Positions 33,226 to 47,519 of a stretch of 64,000 bases of DNA are shown in pieces (position 1 is the first letter of the stretch; every line of letters begins with the position of its first letter). The position numbers and the translations under genes were made by a program. The DNA is taken from contig NC_084587.1 in assembly GCF_033807715.1 (NCBI RefSeq), positions 18,885,017 to 18,949,016 on the forward strand. The letters run 5' to 3'. The DNA comes from Cololabis saira. Lineage: Eukaryota > Chordata > Actinopteri > Beloniformes > Belonidae. The notes under the pieces are model-generated. The model had not been told where the DNA came from. It made no database searches and was given only the letters and a program-made list of their open reading frames with translations.

Positions 33226-33494
33226 GGGGATGAGGGTGGGGCCTCTGGGATGTGAAGTTGTAGAGAAGCCCCGGCCCCTGCTGAGGAGTGGGGGTGCAGT
33301 TGGAGCGATGGAGCTGGTAAATGTGAATGCAGTGCCGGGGGATGGTATCAGGACTGTCCCTTTGTCTTTCGAAGTGGCAGAACAACTCGATCAGGTCGTT
33401 GGCTAGGCGTCAGTCGTTGATGGAGGGGGGGGGGGGGGGCTCTGGGTTTGTAGTTTGTTATCTGTCTCAGTCCCTTCCAAACTGAGCTGGCATT

Positions 33495-34239
33495 TGGTGC
33501 TTTTATACTAGCACCTACTCAGCGCGACTCGACTCGTCACGCCTCGTCTCACCTCCACTAGGCCTTGTCCTCGTTTGTTTTTAGACATCCAGATGAGAAG
33601 TGGGCGGGTTAGAGCGAAGCTGCTGTAACGTATTTGATTGTGTGATCTAAACAGAGAAGACAACAACACTAAAAATGTAGAACCTGGAGGAGATGATATA
33701 TGTGCTGCTGGATCTGTGACTTGTGTTTGATATCGAGTTAAAAAATGAGAGTGAAAGAAGCTTCAAGCGGCAACGTTTTTTTTGTTTGTTGTCTCGGCAC
33801 TGATGAAAAGTCAGCTGGGAGCTGCGAGCGGCTGAGAAGTTATCAAGCACCTGGTAGATCTGGTCGTTCCTTATCGCCCGTCTAGATCCCTTTTTAATTC
33901 TCAACCCAGCCACCAGGTTTATGAACATCTGCACCTCAGAGTTGGATCACCAAACAGACTTTTGCGCTGCCATTGCCTGAAGCCGCGAGCCGCTCTTGCG
34001 CTGATTCCCGCTTCCTGACTCAAACGTCTGACGGCCCCGTCCCCCGACCAATCGGCGACGTGTAGTGTGATGACGTAAGATACCGGGCCGACTCAGCCCG
34101 CTTAGAACCTCGGCAGAATAGACACAGAAAAAGTATCTACTCGGCACGTCTCCACCCACCTCCACCCCTAGTGGAGAAGCGCAAAACGGGGACGTAGCGA
34201 GTCGAGTCGCGCTGAGTAGGTACTAGTGTAAAAGCACCA
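33495..34239. mobile_element. 745-bp TIR element, copy 2
   Basis: Same element and same ATT flanks (33492-33494, 34240-34242) as 26058-26801. Being at the same site in units 1 and 2, it was duplicated with the unit and is not a second insertion. Confidence 0.75.
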
Positions 34240-36456
34240 ATTGTTTCCTGAGAACTGTTGTTTATTTTCTCAGAGTACTGTCGTTTAGCTACTCTCACCT
34301 CCTTGCTAAACGTGTACTTTGCCTTTTTGAGCCTGTCCTTGTCACCACTCCACTGAAAATGGTAAAAAATACTTATATAGTAGTTATCTAGTATTTTTGA
34401 CAGCTTAAAGCACTTTAAACTACACACTCGCTCTCCAAAGAAACAGTTAAGGGCAGTGCAGAGTTCAGTTCTTGGCCCAAGGACACGTGGACATGTGGAC
34501 TGGTGGAGACAATGGAGGCAACTGCCAACCGTGTCTGTGCGCTGAGCTGCACGCTGCTGCAAGTAATCCACTTAATTACTTACCCATTTAGTTACTGGAG
34601 ATATATAAGGTTATTATTACATGTATGTGCCTGACATAAGTGGTTCAAGGTCCGAGCTTGGCAGGTAAGTTTAGCGAGTGCTGCGTTGGTGCTAAAACTA
34701 GCAGCTCCAACAGCAAACTGCAGAGCTTTGGGGGAGGGACACATGGAGGACAGGCTTTGTTGGTGGTTTTTCTGTATATAGTCTATAACCAAAACAGAGA
34801 GGGTAAAAAATTAATATGCTGTCTTTGTCCTTTTATATATCTCCTTTTTTTTTAAAAGGGTTATATAAAAACTTTATAACTGGGTATGCTTATGTTATTA
34901 AACAGCAGATTGCCTTTTAGAAGTCAGTGGTTGTTATGGGACAATCTTCCTTAAATGAAAAAGAACATTAAATGGAGATTTTAATGTTATAAGCAACAAA
35001 CACGGGCTAAAGTGAAGATGAAAAGGCTTTGCTCCTCACACTGTGCAGCTAGCTCTCCCCCCTCTCGCTCTGAAGTGGTACGGTCCGGTAATTTTCCATT
35101 CACTGGAGAAAGTGTGCGTGGCCTAACGTCTACTGCAAAACAAGGGTTGAGCAATTTTCGGTATAATTTTGTTGTTGATTAGAGACCAGCTGAGTGTTTA
35201 TTTATCACCAGATCCAGGTGAAAAACTGAGCCAGATGTCACCGTTGGTGGAGCACGTTAGTGAGAGCGAAGCACGATGCTTCAAAAACAAGCGGTGCCAA
35301 TTTAGTCCACTCCTACTGAACTGTGTCAAATTCGCCTTTATCTCCTTGAAAGATAAATAATAAACAAAAAGGAAATTATGTTCATGTGTTTTAAGAGTAA
35401 AATAATAGATATTCTGGGCATTTAAACCTTTGAAATAAACTGTCAAATTAAGCTTGATGTAAATAAAATAAATGAACACAAGGTGCTTGAAACCATGTTT
35501 TTGAGTGTCCGAGGCGACCACTTAATGAAAACATCTGGGAATACAAAACCCTTTAACTTAGTTTGGAGGCTTTGGATTTGCAGGGTTCTGTGACATCACA
35601 GAGCCAGATCAGATCTGAACGATCTCGGCTCCCCATCTTTTCCTGCAGCAAACATCTGAGCATATCTTATTTGCCGTTTCTTGAAGGTGGGCAGTGCAGA
35701 ACCGTCAAGCCTGGCTACGTTGAACCGGTGAAATGATGCAGTAGTGGAAAACCCTACGTCATAATGTAAGACATGTAATTGCATATTGGGTTGATGTAGT
35801 TCTGAGGTTTCTCCACATGGGAGCGTTGGATTTCCTTCCACATATTTCCTGTTGCAACAATTTCTTTATCATTTACACACCAGGAAGGAGGGTAAATTCC
35901 TGTTATGTCAGTAAAAATGACTGTTGCTCAACATTTATCAGCTCCAACTCACATACGTCCCTGTTTGCTCTGCTGCATGTCTGAGCTGCATCAAGGAAGT
36001 AAACAAAAGGAAACTCAGCAGTGCACGTTACGGCAACTGCAGTAAAGATCCTGCACTATCATGTAGCACGATAGTATATTTACAGCACAACTCGATTAGC
36101 AACAAGTAAAAAGGTCAACTGCGACAAAGGTCACGCATGTGCACTATGTGCAAAGTTGCTATCTCCATAAATAAGGCTTTACTTTTAAGTAAGAACAATG
36201 CACAGCCCTCTGACTTTCCTTCAAGTTCAAGAACTGTATATTTGTACAGGCTGCTGAGGTGGGCGGAGTTAATGGGATGACTCCGCCCCTAAAAACAGTT
36301 ACTGTGAACGGAAGTGTATCAACATGTTGAAAGGAGAGTTGTTGTGGTGCATCTTGGTGATATTTTAAGACCCCTAAACTTTTATCATGACCTCATGAAA
36401 ATGTGTAAACTCTAACATATCTCTTTAAAACAATGTTTCTTTCCACTTTTCTGCAG

Positions 36457-36562
36457 ATTGGGTATCAGAAAGTGTGTTCCCTCATCGGGCCTTAATTGAC
36501 TCGGGAGAACTTGTAAGGAAGACCGGGTCAAGATCTGTTTACGGGAGTCAGTATTTATACAG
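36457..36562 (+). other. 106-bp exon-like block, unit 2
   Basis: Preceded by a strong acceptor (TTTCTTTCCACTTTTCTGCAG) and followed by AGGTGTCA. Open throughout in the frame WVSESVFPHRALIDSGELVR, then SVYGSQYLY. Copies at 42744-42849, 49045-49150 and 56201-56306 keep the same length, frame and splice-like edges. I do not recognise the protein. No other exon was found nearby, so it could be a captured host or transposon exon. Confidence 0.4.
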
Positions 36563-39500
36563 GTGTCAACATTTCTGAGGACGAATGCTAACGTGATCTG
36601 AGGTTAAACTCTTTTTCCACAAGTCAGATGATGGTAACAAGAAGCTACAGATTCTTCAGACTCATGTCAGCATCACAAAGACGAGCTTGTCGGACATGTG
36701 GCGGCCGGCAGCAGAGGAAACGCTGAACAATTGAGATGAATGGAATTCGGTTTTTATGGATAATCAGTGCACAAGAGATAAGAGCCTATAAAGACTTGGT
36801 GCTACCTTGGAACAGTTTTTTTCTGGCCTGACGCCAGTTCTTTGTCAGTGGAAACAGAAAGCCCGGTTCCAAACTCAGCACTGGCCCAGAACCAGCCCTG
36901 GAACCGGTTTGATGGAAATGGGGTAAGAGGGGGCTACGCGGACCAAGTCCGTATTAGAGCATATACGTTGTTGTTGCTTCAACTTTCGCACCAATGCAAA
37001 TGCAGCAGCGACGTGATGACGTGGCTCCCCTTAGAACCCCCGAGCTATGGCAAAGCAAACCGGTTCTCAGCTGATTTGCAAGTTGAACAAGTTGTAAACC
37101 AAAACCAGCCCTGGAACCGGTTTGGTGGAAAAGCGGTGTTTAACATATTGCTAAAAGACAGGTTGTCTCCTCCTCAGACCACTGCTGCTTTGCTGCATCC
37201 ATATCAATTTGTTGCTTATTTAAAAATGTTGCCGTCTTGCTATTGCCATTGGTCTTAACAACTTTGCCCCCTCCACTTACGTAAGCAGTTCTTTCCTGTA
37301 GCCCAGCAAAGAGTTGGTGTTACCTTGGAACCGTTTTTTATGGCCCGGAGCCAGTTCTTTGTCAGTGGGAACAGAAAGCCCGGTTCCAAACTCAGGACTG
37401 GCCCAGAACCAGCTCTTGAACCGGTTTGATGGAAAAGGGGTAAGTGTGATGGAGACATGCCGAATGAGGGGGCCGAGGAGACTCTCGTCCCTGTTAGAGG
37501 TTCCTGTCTGGCAGATTTACCCTGAACTCCTGCTAGTGGAAACACAGAGGACTGTATTCTCTCCTTTTCCTTTCACCCTGCACACCTCAGACATCCAGTA
37601 CAACTCAGAGTTCTGTCATTTATGACATCATATCAAAGAAATACACATTTGCTTCAGCAGTTGTGGTGACTTAAACAATTACTGGAGGATCGCTTTGTAA
37701 CATAGCGTATGAACAAAACAAAGGTGATGATTGTGGATTGTTACAGGACCACGAATAGGACAAACACCACTTCCATGCTGGAGGAAGAAGTAGATGTGTT
37801 GGAGGACTTCCGATACCTGGGTGTCCACCTGGATATCTGACAGGAATGGAGGTGCGAGACTCTTGCTATCTTCCAGAAGAGACACAGGAGACCACAAACC
37901 TAGACGAGGCTCCTTCAGGTATTGCAGCAAAACAAGTCTGTGGCGGAGAATGCAGTCTTAGAGGACTGCAGGCAATTTTATTAACTGATAAAGGACGCTG
38001 GTACCAGTCGGAGGGGGGTGAGTCTCTTGAGCCTGTGGAGATGATTGTGAAACAAAGAATGGCGCATAAACCAGAATATGCAACACTGCACATCCTCTTT
38101 ACAACGCAGTGTTTAGACAACAGTGGCTTCAAAGGCTCCTTTGGGGTTCCCTGCAATACAGAGACCCATTCAGGGGAAGAGCTGGGCTGCTCACTGCAAC
38201 AACTACAGAGACTTACTAACTGATTTATTTACAATTACAAAATGTAATTACCCTTTAGGATTTATAGAATTGGGGTTAATGAATTGACGTGTGCGATAGT
38301 ACGGCTGCAAATCGAGCTGCCAATCTCTGAGGATGGCAGTTTGATACAGAGTCTTGCTATTCAAATGAATGGAAATACTTACCTGTTAGATACGGGATAT
38401 AATGAATATTTGCATAAAGGATATTTTTGTCCCTCGTGGGTTAGAGTCTGACGAGTATAACGAGTATGTTGTGCCGGTGCTAAAAGAAGCAGTAGCTCAA
38501 GCAGCACACTGCAGAAGAGAGGGTTTGGGGGAGGGGCACACAGGAGGAAGACAGCCCATCTTGAGCTAATAAAAATCAGTGGAAAAATAAGAAAATAATA
38601 TATTATATGAAAATCGGTTTTTCATTGTTAAAGTTTTATGAGGAACTTCACATTTACATGATTAAATAGCATTTTTCATTTTCTGCTCAGAATATGTCTC
38701 TTAAGTGAAAAAGAAGACTATGCGGAGGTTTATATGTTGCATAAAACAGAAAAATCGGTTAAAGTGAAGAGGAGCTGCATTTCTCCCACTGTGTTGCTAA
38801 CACCGCCCTGTTGGGTCAAAGTGGTACAGCCCGGTAATTTTCCATCCACTCTGACCTACAATGTGGGTGTGGCTTAATGTCAAGCATTATGGAAGTGTTG
38901 TGCAGTTTTTCCTCATGTTGTTCTATGAATCAAAAAAGGTAAACCTTTCTTGATTTATAGATAAGTGACAAACCGAGGGTCCAGTAAGAAGCAGAAGATT
39001 TTTGAGGATTTGAACTTGGTGCTGATCTGATGCTTCGCTTCGTTTTGCTCACATAGGAGGTGAAGGCGAGAAAAAATAATAATAAGATACTGATTTCCTT
39101 AAACTTTCATTGGATTTTAGACCAAACCATAAAAAACACAATAACTGTTTTTAGAGCAGCCCTGCGCTGACCTGGTGACCTGTCTAGGGTGTCTCCCTAC
39201 CTTTTGCTCAAGAGATTCTGCTTTGGATTGAGTAGCTATAGATAACGGATGGATGGATGGATGGATGATTTTTCTGCACATAAGACAAGAAGAGCAAAAA
39301 TGTGAATACCGACAAAGGACCATGAAGTTCTCTCCTGATACAGCAAGTGTAGTGCTTGATCAGACTTGCATTAGGAAAAAAAACTGTTGCAAGGAAATCC
39401 TTAAATGTGAGCCTCGAAGCGACGTACACATGACAAAACTATATTTTGAAAGAAAATGGGGCAGCATTTCATGAGGCTGTTAACAAACAGCAGGAAAAAG

Positions 39501-41211
39501 CTCTGCAGCCCCGTATGAAGAAATCTGGACAACCGTTGTATCACGTCAGCTCTACGTTGCTGCAGAGGGGTTTGAAGCCGCTCTGTGAGCTCCGGTCGTC
39601 ACCATTTTGGCAGGAGAGCTAAAATGAGGACTGCCAGCTCCCACTGGAGCTCCAGCTGTGGCAGCCGCCTCCAAGCAAAACCACTCCTAGTCCCACTCCC
39701 ACTTCCTGCTTGCACAGGATTTCTGTGGATACTTCCAATGGCATCTTAGGTTCATTGTTGTTTCTAAATTGTCCATAGGAGGTTCAAGCATACCTAGTTG
39801 GATCACTGTCAGATCACCATCAAAGTCAAGGGCAACATCTAAAACTTGCAGGGCCGTGCGACCTGAGGAACAGGGTCGGGAAACGCTGCTAGGAAACGCT
39901 GCTAGGCCATGCAAAGAGTCAGGAAGTTGAGGTCTTGCATACACATGCAAGTTGGAGTCATGAAAAGACAAAGAGCCCTTGAAATGCACTGAAGTTTGAG
40001 ATTTATTTATTTGTTGTTTGTCTTATGTGATAAACTTGAGCTCTACAATTTCCCTTGGGATTAATAAAGTATCTATCTATCTATTGTTCTATCTGTCCGT
40101 CCGTCTGTCTATCTATAAGTTGTGTTTAGGGTGGGCATTTCACTGTATAATGGTAAAAAATACATTTATATAGTAGTTATCTAGTATAATTTACAACTTA
40201 AAGCACTTTAAACTACTATTCTCATTCACCCATTTAAATTAATTTATACAATATTTAGTCTAAACTCTTCTCACCTCTTAAAAAAACATCATTATTCCGT
40301 ATCCCCCGACACACTCGCTCTCCAACGAACACCTTCAGGGCAGTGCAGAGTTCAGTTCTTGGCCCAAGGACACTTGGACATGTGGACTGGTGGAGACAAT
40401 GGAGGCAACTGCCAACCGTGTCTGTGTGCTGAGCTACACGCTGCTGCAAGTAATCCACTTAATTACTTACCCCATTTAGTTATTGGAGATATATAAGGTT
40501 CATATTATATGTATGTGCCTGACATAAGTGGTTCAAGGTCTGAGCTTGGCAGGTAAGTTTAGCGAGTGCTGCGTTGGTGCTAAAACCAGCAGCTCCAACA
40601 GCAAACTGCAGCGCTTTGGGGAGGGACACATGATGGAGGACAGGTTTTGTTGGTGGTTTTCTGTATATAGAGTCTATAACCAAAACAGAGAGGGTAAAAG
40701 AATATGTTGTCTTAGTCCTTTTATATTTCTCCTTTTTCTTTTTTAAAAAAGGTTATATAAAACTTTATAACTGGTACTGCTTATGTAATTAAACAGCAGA
40801 TTTCCTTTTCAAAGTCAGTGCTTATTATGGGACAATCTTCCTCAAATGAAAAAGAACATTAAATGGAGATTTTAATGTTATCGGCAACAAAAACGGGCTG
40901 AAGTGAAGATGAAAAGGCTTTGTTTCCCACACTGTGCAGCTAGCTCTCCCCCTCTCGCTCTGAAATGGTACGGTCCGTAATTTTCCATTCACTGGAGAAA
41001 GTGGGCGTGGCCTTATGGCTACTGCAAAACAAGGTTTGAGCAATTTTAGGTATAATTTTGTTGTTGATTAGAGACCAGCTGAGGGTTTATTTATCACCAG
41101 AATCAGGTGAAAAACTGAGCCAGACGTCACCGTTGGTGGAGCACGTCAGTGAGAGCGAAGCACGATGCTTCAAAACCAAGCGGTGCCAATTTAGTCCAAT
41201 CCTACTGAAAC

Positions 41212-41622
41212 TAGGGCTGTCCCCGAGGAGGGGGAGGATTTGGCTGGTCAACTCAAGTCGGGAGTTTAATGCGACCTCGACGGCTCGTTGTTTAAGTACC
41301 CCCCCCCCCCCCCCCCCCCCGTATCCATTTGGCTTTTTTCTCAAGTGCTGTTTAAACCATGTGAACATACAGTGCATGCAGCTGCAACAGTAATATAAAC
41401 ATTGTTTTAAGCATTTTAAATGAAATTTAATTTAAACTACCTTTCTTTCACTGCATAACACACTTCACATGTAGCTCTTGCTGATACTGCACATGCGCAG
41501 TTTGCGCACCATCCCACCCCTCCCCCTTCCCTAAAAATACGACAGCTCGACTCAAGGAATGCGTGTCGACGCCAGGCTCCTCGACTGACGCTCGAGCCGT
41601 CGACTTCAAGGGGGCAGGCCTA
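41212..41622. mobile_element. hAT-type MITE with poly-C, unit 3
   Basis: Ends TAGGGCTGTCCCC and, complemented, TAGGCCTGCCCCC. Flanked by TACTGAAC on the right (41623-41630) and TACTGAAAC on the left, an 8-bp duplication with one extra A. Contains a 22-base C run (41299-41320). Units 1, 2 and 5 have the empty site CCTACTGAACTGTGTC. Confidence 0.85.
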
Positions 41623-42743
41623 TACTGAACTGTGTCAAATTTGCCTTTACCTCCTTGGAAGATAAATAATTTTGTTTATAAGAATACAATGATATTCTGG
41701 GTGTTTAAACCTTTGAAATAAACTATTAAATTAAGCTTGATGTAAATAAAATAAATGAATACAAGGTGCTTGAAACCATGTTTTTGAGTGTCCGAGGCGA
41801 CCACTTAATGAAAACATCTGGAATACAAAACCCTTTAATTTAGTTTGGAGGCTTTGGATTTGCAGGGTTCTGTGACATCACAGAGCCAGATCAGATCTGA
41901 ATGATCCCGGCTCCCCATCTTTTCCTGCAGCAAACTTTGAGCATATCTTATTTGCCGTTTCTTGAAGGTGGGGAGTGCAGTGGAGCACGTCAAGCCTGGC
42001 TACGTTGAACCGGTGAAATGATGCAGTAGTGGAAAACCCTACGTCATAATGTAAGACATGTAATTGCATATTGGGTTGATGTAGTTCTGAGGTTTCTCCA
42101 CATGGGAGCGTTGGATTTCCTTCCACATATTTCCTGTTGCAACAATTTCTTTATCATTTACACACCAGGAAGGAGGGTAAATTCCTGTAATGTCAGTAAA
42201 AATGACTGTTGCTCAACATTTATCAGCTCTAACTCACATACGTCCCTGTTTGCTCTGCTGCATGTCTGAGCTGCATCAAGGAAGTAAAAAAAAGAGGAAA
42301 CTCAGCAGTGCACGTTACGGCAACTGCAGTAAAGATCCTGCACTATCATGTAGCACAATAGTATATTTACAGCACAACTCGATTAGCAACAAGTAAAAAT
42401 GTCAACTGCGACAAAGGTCACGCATGTGCACTATGTGCAAAGTTGCTATCTCCATAAATAAGGCTTTACTTTTAAGTAAGAACGATGCACAGCCCTCTGA
42501 CTTTCCTTCAAGTCCAAGAACTGTATATTTGTACAGGCTGCTGAGGTGGGCGGAGTTAATGGGATGACTCCGCCCCTAAAAACAGTTACTGTGAACGGAA
42601 GTGTATCAACATGTTGAAAGGAGAGTTGTTGTGGTGCATCTTGGTGATATTTTAAGACCCCTAAACTTTTATCAAGACCTCAGGAAAATGTGTAAACTCT
42701 AACATATCTCTTTAAAACAATGTTTCTTTTCACTTTTCTGCAG

Positions 42744-42849
42744 ATTGGGTCTCAGAAAGTGTGTTCCCTCATCGGGCCTTAATTGACTTGGGAGAACTTG
42801 TAACGAAGACCGGGTCAAGATCTGTTTACGGGAGTCAGTATTTATACAG
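42744..42849 (+). other. 106-bp exon-like block, unit 3
   Basis: As in unit 2, with Leu for Ser in ALIDLGELV and Thr for Arg just after (GTAACGAAG). Open and same length. Confidence 0.4.
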
Positions 42850-45800
42850 GTGTCAGCATTTCTGAAGACGAATGCTAACGTGATCTGAGGTTAAACTCTT
42901 TTTCCACAAGTCAGATGATGGTAACAAGAAGCTACAGATTCTTCAGACTCATGTCAGCATCACTAAGACGAGCTTGTTGGACATGTGGCGGCCGGCAGCA
43001 GAGGAAACGCTGAACAATTGAGATGAATGGAATTCGGTTTTTATGGATAATCAGTGCACAAGAGATAAGAGCCTATAAAGACTTGGTGCTACCTTGGAAC
43101 CGTTTTTTTTCTGGCCTGACGCCAGTTCTTTGTCAGTGGAAACAGAAAGCCCGGTTCCAAACTCAGCACTGGCCCAGAACCAGCCCTGGAACCGGTTTGA
43201 TGGAAAAGGGGTAAGAGGGGGCTACGCGGACCAAGTCCGTATTAGAGCATATACGTTGTTGTTGCTTCAACTTTCGCACCAATGCAAATGCAGCAGCGAC
43301 GTAATGACGTGGCTCCCCTTAGAACCCCCGAGCTATGGCAAAGCAAACCGGTTCTCAGCTGATTCGCAAGTTGAACAAGTTGTAAACCAAAACCAGCCCT
43401 GGAACCGGTTTGGTGGAAAAGCGGTGTTTAACATATTGCTAAAAGACAGGTTGTCTCCTCCTCAGACCACTGCCGCCTTGCTGCATCCATATCAATTTGT
43501 TGCTTATTTAAAAATGTTGCCGTCTTGCTATTGCCGTTGGTCTTAACAACTTCACCCCCTCCGCTTACGTAAGCAGTTCTTTCCTGTAACCCAGCAAAGA
43601 GTTGGTGTTACCTTGGAACCGGTTTTTATGGCACGGAGCCAGTTCTTTGTCAGTGGAAACAGAAAGCCCGGTTCCAAACTCAGCACTGGCCCAGACCAGC
43701 TCTTGAACCGGTTCTATGGAAAAGGGGTAAGTGTGATGGAGACATGCCGAATGAGGGGGCCGAGGAGACTCTCTTTCCTGTTAGAGGTTCCTGTCTCGCA
43801 AATTTACCCTGAATTCCTGCTACTGCAAACATAGAGGACTGTATTCTCTCCTTTTCCTTTCACCCTGCACACCTCAGACATCCAGTACAACTCAGATTTC
43901 CGTCATTTATTACATCATATCAAAGAAATACACATTTGCTTCAGCAGTTGTGGTGACTTAAAAGATTACTGGAGGATCGCTTTGTAACATAGCGAGTGAA
44001 CAAAACAAAGGTGATGATTGTGGATTGTTAGAGGACCATGGATACGATAAACACCACTTCCATGCTGGAGGAAGAAGTAGATGTGTTGGAGGACTTCAGA
44101 TACCTGGGTGTCCACCTGGATATCTGACAGGAATGGAGGTGCGAGACTCTTGCTATCTTCCAGAAGAGACACAGGAGACCACAAACCTAGACGAGGTTCC
44201 TTCAGGTATTGCAGCAAAACAAGTCTGTGGCGGAGAATGCAGTCTTACCTGCAGTCATCTGTTGGGACTGCAGGCAATTTTATTAACTGATAAAGGAGGC
44301 TGGTACCAGTCGGGAGGGGGGTGGGCTCTGGAGCCTGTGGAGATGATTGTGAAACAAAGAATGGCGCATAAACCAGAATATGCAACACTGCACATCCTCT
44401 TTACAACGCAGTGCTTAGACAACAGTGTCTTCAAAGGCTCCTTCAGGGTTCCCTGCAATACAGAGACCCATTCAGGGAAAGAGCTGTGCTGCTCACTGCA
44501 ACAACTACAGACACTGACTAACTGATTTATTTACAATTACAAAATGTAATTGCCCTTTAGGAATTATCGAATTGGGGTTAATGAATTGACGTGTGCGATA
44601 GTACGGCTGAAAATCGAGCTGCCAATCTCTGCAGATGGCAGTCTGATACAGAGCCTTAGCTATTCAATTGAATGGAAATACTTACCTGTTAGATACCGGA
44701 TATAATTAATATTTGCATAAAGGATATTTTTGTCCCTCGTGGGTTAGAGTCTGACGAGTATAACGAGTATGTTGTGCTGGTGCTAAAAGAAGCAGTAGCT
44801 CAAGCAGCACACTGCAGAAGAGAGGTTTTGGGGGAGGGGCACACAGGAGGAAGACAGCCCATCTTGAGCTAATAAAAATCAGTGGAAAAATAAGAAAATA
44901 ATATATTATATGAAAATCGGTTTTTCATTGTTAAAATTTTATGAGGAACTTCACATTTACATGATTTAATAGCATTTTTCATTTGCTGCTCAGAATATGT
45001 CTCTTAACTGAAAAAGAAGACTACGCGGAGGTTTATATGTTGCATAAAACAGAAAAATCGGTTAAAGTGAAGAGGAGCTGCATTTCTCCCAAGTGTTGCT
45101 AACACCCCCCTGTTGGGTCAAAGTGGTACAGCCCGGTAATTTTCCATCCACTCTGACCTACAATGTGGGTGTGGCTTAATGTCAAGCATTATGGAAGTGT
45201 TGTGCAGTTTTTCCTCATGTTGTTCTATGAATCAAAAAAGGTAAACCTTTCTTGATTTATAGATAAGTGACAAACCGAGGGTCCAGTGAGAAGCAGAATA
45301 TTTTTGAGGATTTGAACTTGGTGCTGATCTGATGCTTCGCTTCTTTTTGCTCACATAGGAGGTGAAGGCGAGGAAAATAATAATAAGATACTGATTTCCT
45401 TAAACTTTAATTGGATTTTAGACCAAACCATAAAAAACACAATAACTGTTTTTAGAGCAGCCCTGCGCTGGCCTGGTGACCTGTCCAGGGTGTGTCCCTA
45501 CCTTTTGCTCAAGAGATTCTGCTTTGGAACGAGTAGCTATAGATAATGGATGGATGGATGGATGGATGGATGATTTTTCTGCACATAAGACAAGAAGAGC
45601 AAAAATGTGAATACCGACAAAGGACCATGAAGTTCTCTCCTGACATAGCAGGTGTAGTGCTTGATCAGACTTGCATTAGGAAAAAAAACTGTTGCAAGGA
45701 AATCCTTAAATGTGAACCTCGAAGCGACGTACACATGACAAAACTATATTTTGAAAGAAAATGGGGCAGCATTTCATGAGGCTGTTAACAAACAGCAGGA

Positions 45801-47519
45801 AAAAGCTCTGCAGCCCCATATGAAGAAATCTGGACAACCGTTGTATCACGTCAGCTCTACGTTGCTGCAGAGGGGTTTGAAGCCGCTCTGTGAGCTCCGG
45901 TCGTCACCATTTTGGCAGGAGAGCTAAAATGAGGACTGCCAGCTCCCACTGGAGCTCCAGCTGTGGCAGCCGCCTCCAAGCAAGACCACTCCTAGTCCCA
46001 CTCCCACTTCCTGCTTGCACAGGATTTCTGTGGGTACTTCCAACGGCATCTTAGGTTCATTGTTGTTTCTAAATTGTCCATAGGAGGTTCAAACATACCT
46101 AGTTGGATCACTGTCAGATCACCATCAAAGTCAAGGGCAACATCTAAAACTTGCAGGGCCGTGCGACCCGAGGAACAGGGTCGGGAAACGCTGCTAGGAA
46201 ACGCTGCTAGGCCAAGCAAAGAGTCAGGAAGTTGAGGTCTTGCATACAGCGTGCAAGTTGGAGTCATGAAAAGACAAAGAGCCCTTGAAATGCACTGAAG
46301 TTTGAGATTTATTTATTTATTGTTTGTCTTATGTGATAAACTTGAGCTCTACAATTTCCCTTGGGATTAATAAAGTATCTATCTATCTATTGTTCTATCT
46401 GTCCGTCCGTCTGTCTATCTATAAGTTGTGTTTAGCGTGGGCATTTCACTGTATAATGGTAAAAAATACATTTATATAGTAGTTATCTAGTATTGTTGAC
46501 AGCTTAAAGCACTTTAAACTACTATTCTCATTCACCCATTTAAATTAATTTATACAATATTTAGTCTAAACTGTTCTCACCTCTTAAAAAAACATCATTA
46601 TTCCGTATCCCCCGACACACTCGCTCTCCAACGAACACCTTCAGGGCAGTGCAGAGTTCAGTTCTTGGCCCAAGGACACTTGGACATGTGGACTGGTGGA
46701 GACAATGGAGGCAACTGCCAACCGTGTCTGTGTGCTGAGCCACACGCTGCTGCACGTAATCCACTTAATTACATACCCATTTAGTTATTGGAGATATATA
46801 AGGTTCATATTATATGTATGTGCCTGACATAAGTGGTTCAAGGTCCGAGCTTGGCAGGTAAGTTTAGCGAGTGCTGCGTTGGTGCTAAAACCAGCAGCTC
46901 CAACAGCAAACTGCAGAGCTTTGGGGGAGGGACACATGATGGATGACAGGTTTTGTTGGTGGTTTTCTGTATATAGAGTCTATAACCAAAACAGAGAGGG
47001 TAAAAGAATATGTTATCTTAGTCCTTTTATATTTCTCGTTTTTCTTTTTTTAAAAAAGGTTATATAAAACCTTTATAACTGGTACTGCTTATGTAATTAA
47101 ACAGCAGATTTCCTTTTCAAAGTCAGTGCTTATTATGGGACAATCTTCCTCAAATGAAAAAGAACATTAAATGGAGATTTTAATGTTATCGGCAACAAAA
47201 ACGGGCTGAAGTGAAGATGAAAAGGCTTTGTTTCCCACACTGTGCAGCTAGCTCTCCCCCTCTCGCTCTGAAATGGTACGGTCCGGTAATTTTCCATTCA
47301 CTGGAGAAAGTGGGCGTGGCCTAACGGCCACTGCAAAACAAGGTTTGAGCAATTTTAGGTATAATTTTGTTGTTGATTAGAGACCAGCTGAGGGTTTATT
47401 TATCACCAGAATCAGGTGAAAAACTGAGCCAGACGTCACCGTTGGTGGAGCACGTCAGTGAGAGCGAAGCACGATGCTTCAAAAACAAGCGGTGCCAATT
47501 TAGTCCACTCCTACTGAAC

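Larger units (their letters stand above)
30172..37680 (+). repeat. tandem unit 2 (about 7.5 kb)
   Basis: Same block order as unit 1, but the TATC block is lost: sequence passes from the hAT-like block to hAT interior at about 32373. It shares with unit 1 the inserted hAT/GC-rich/TIR segment, absent from units 3-5. It retains the full end of the unit, including the exon-like block (36457-36562) and AACCGG modules (36800-37440), unlike unit 1. Confidence 0.85.
37681..43967 (+). repeat. tandem unit 3 (6287 bp)
   Basis: Closest to a typical unit: LINE C-terminal block, first half-unit, SINE-tail/ATGG block (39247), hAT-like block (39700-39990), short TATC block (40073), second half-unit (40500-41800) with hAT-type insertion, ACATCACAGAGCC block, exon-like block, and AACCGG modules at 43094-43720. 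It lacks the hAT/TIR segment of units 1 and 2. By eye it differs from unit 4 at only a few positions in several hundred compared bases. Confidence 0.9.

Noticed and set aside
44025..44525. 166-codon open frame in unit 4 as a possible gene
   Set aside because: It overlaps the dead LINE C-terminal block in a different frame for much of its length; other units have it interrupted.
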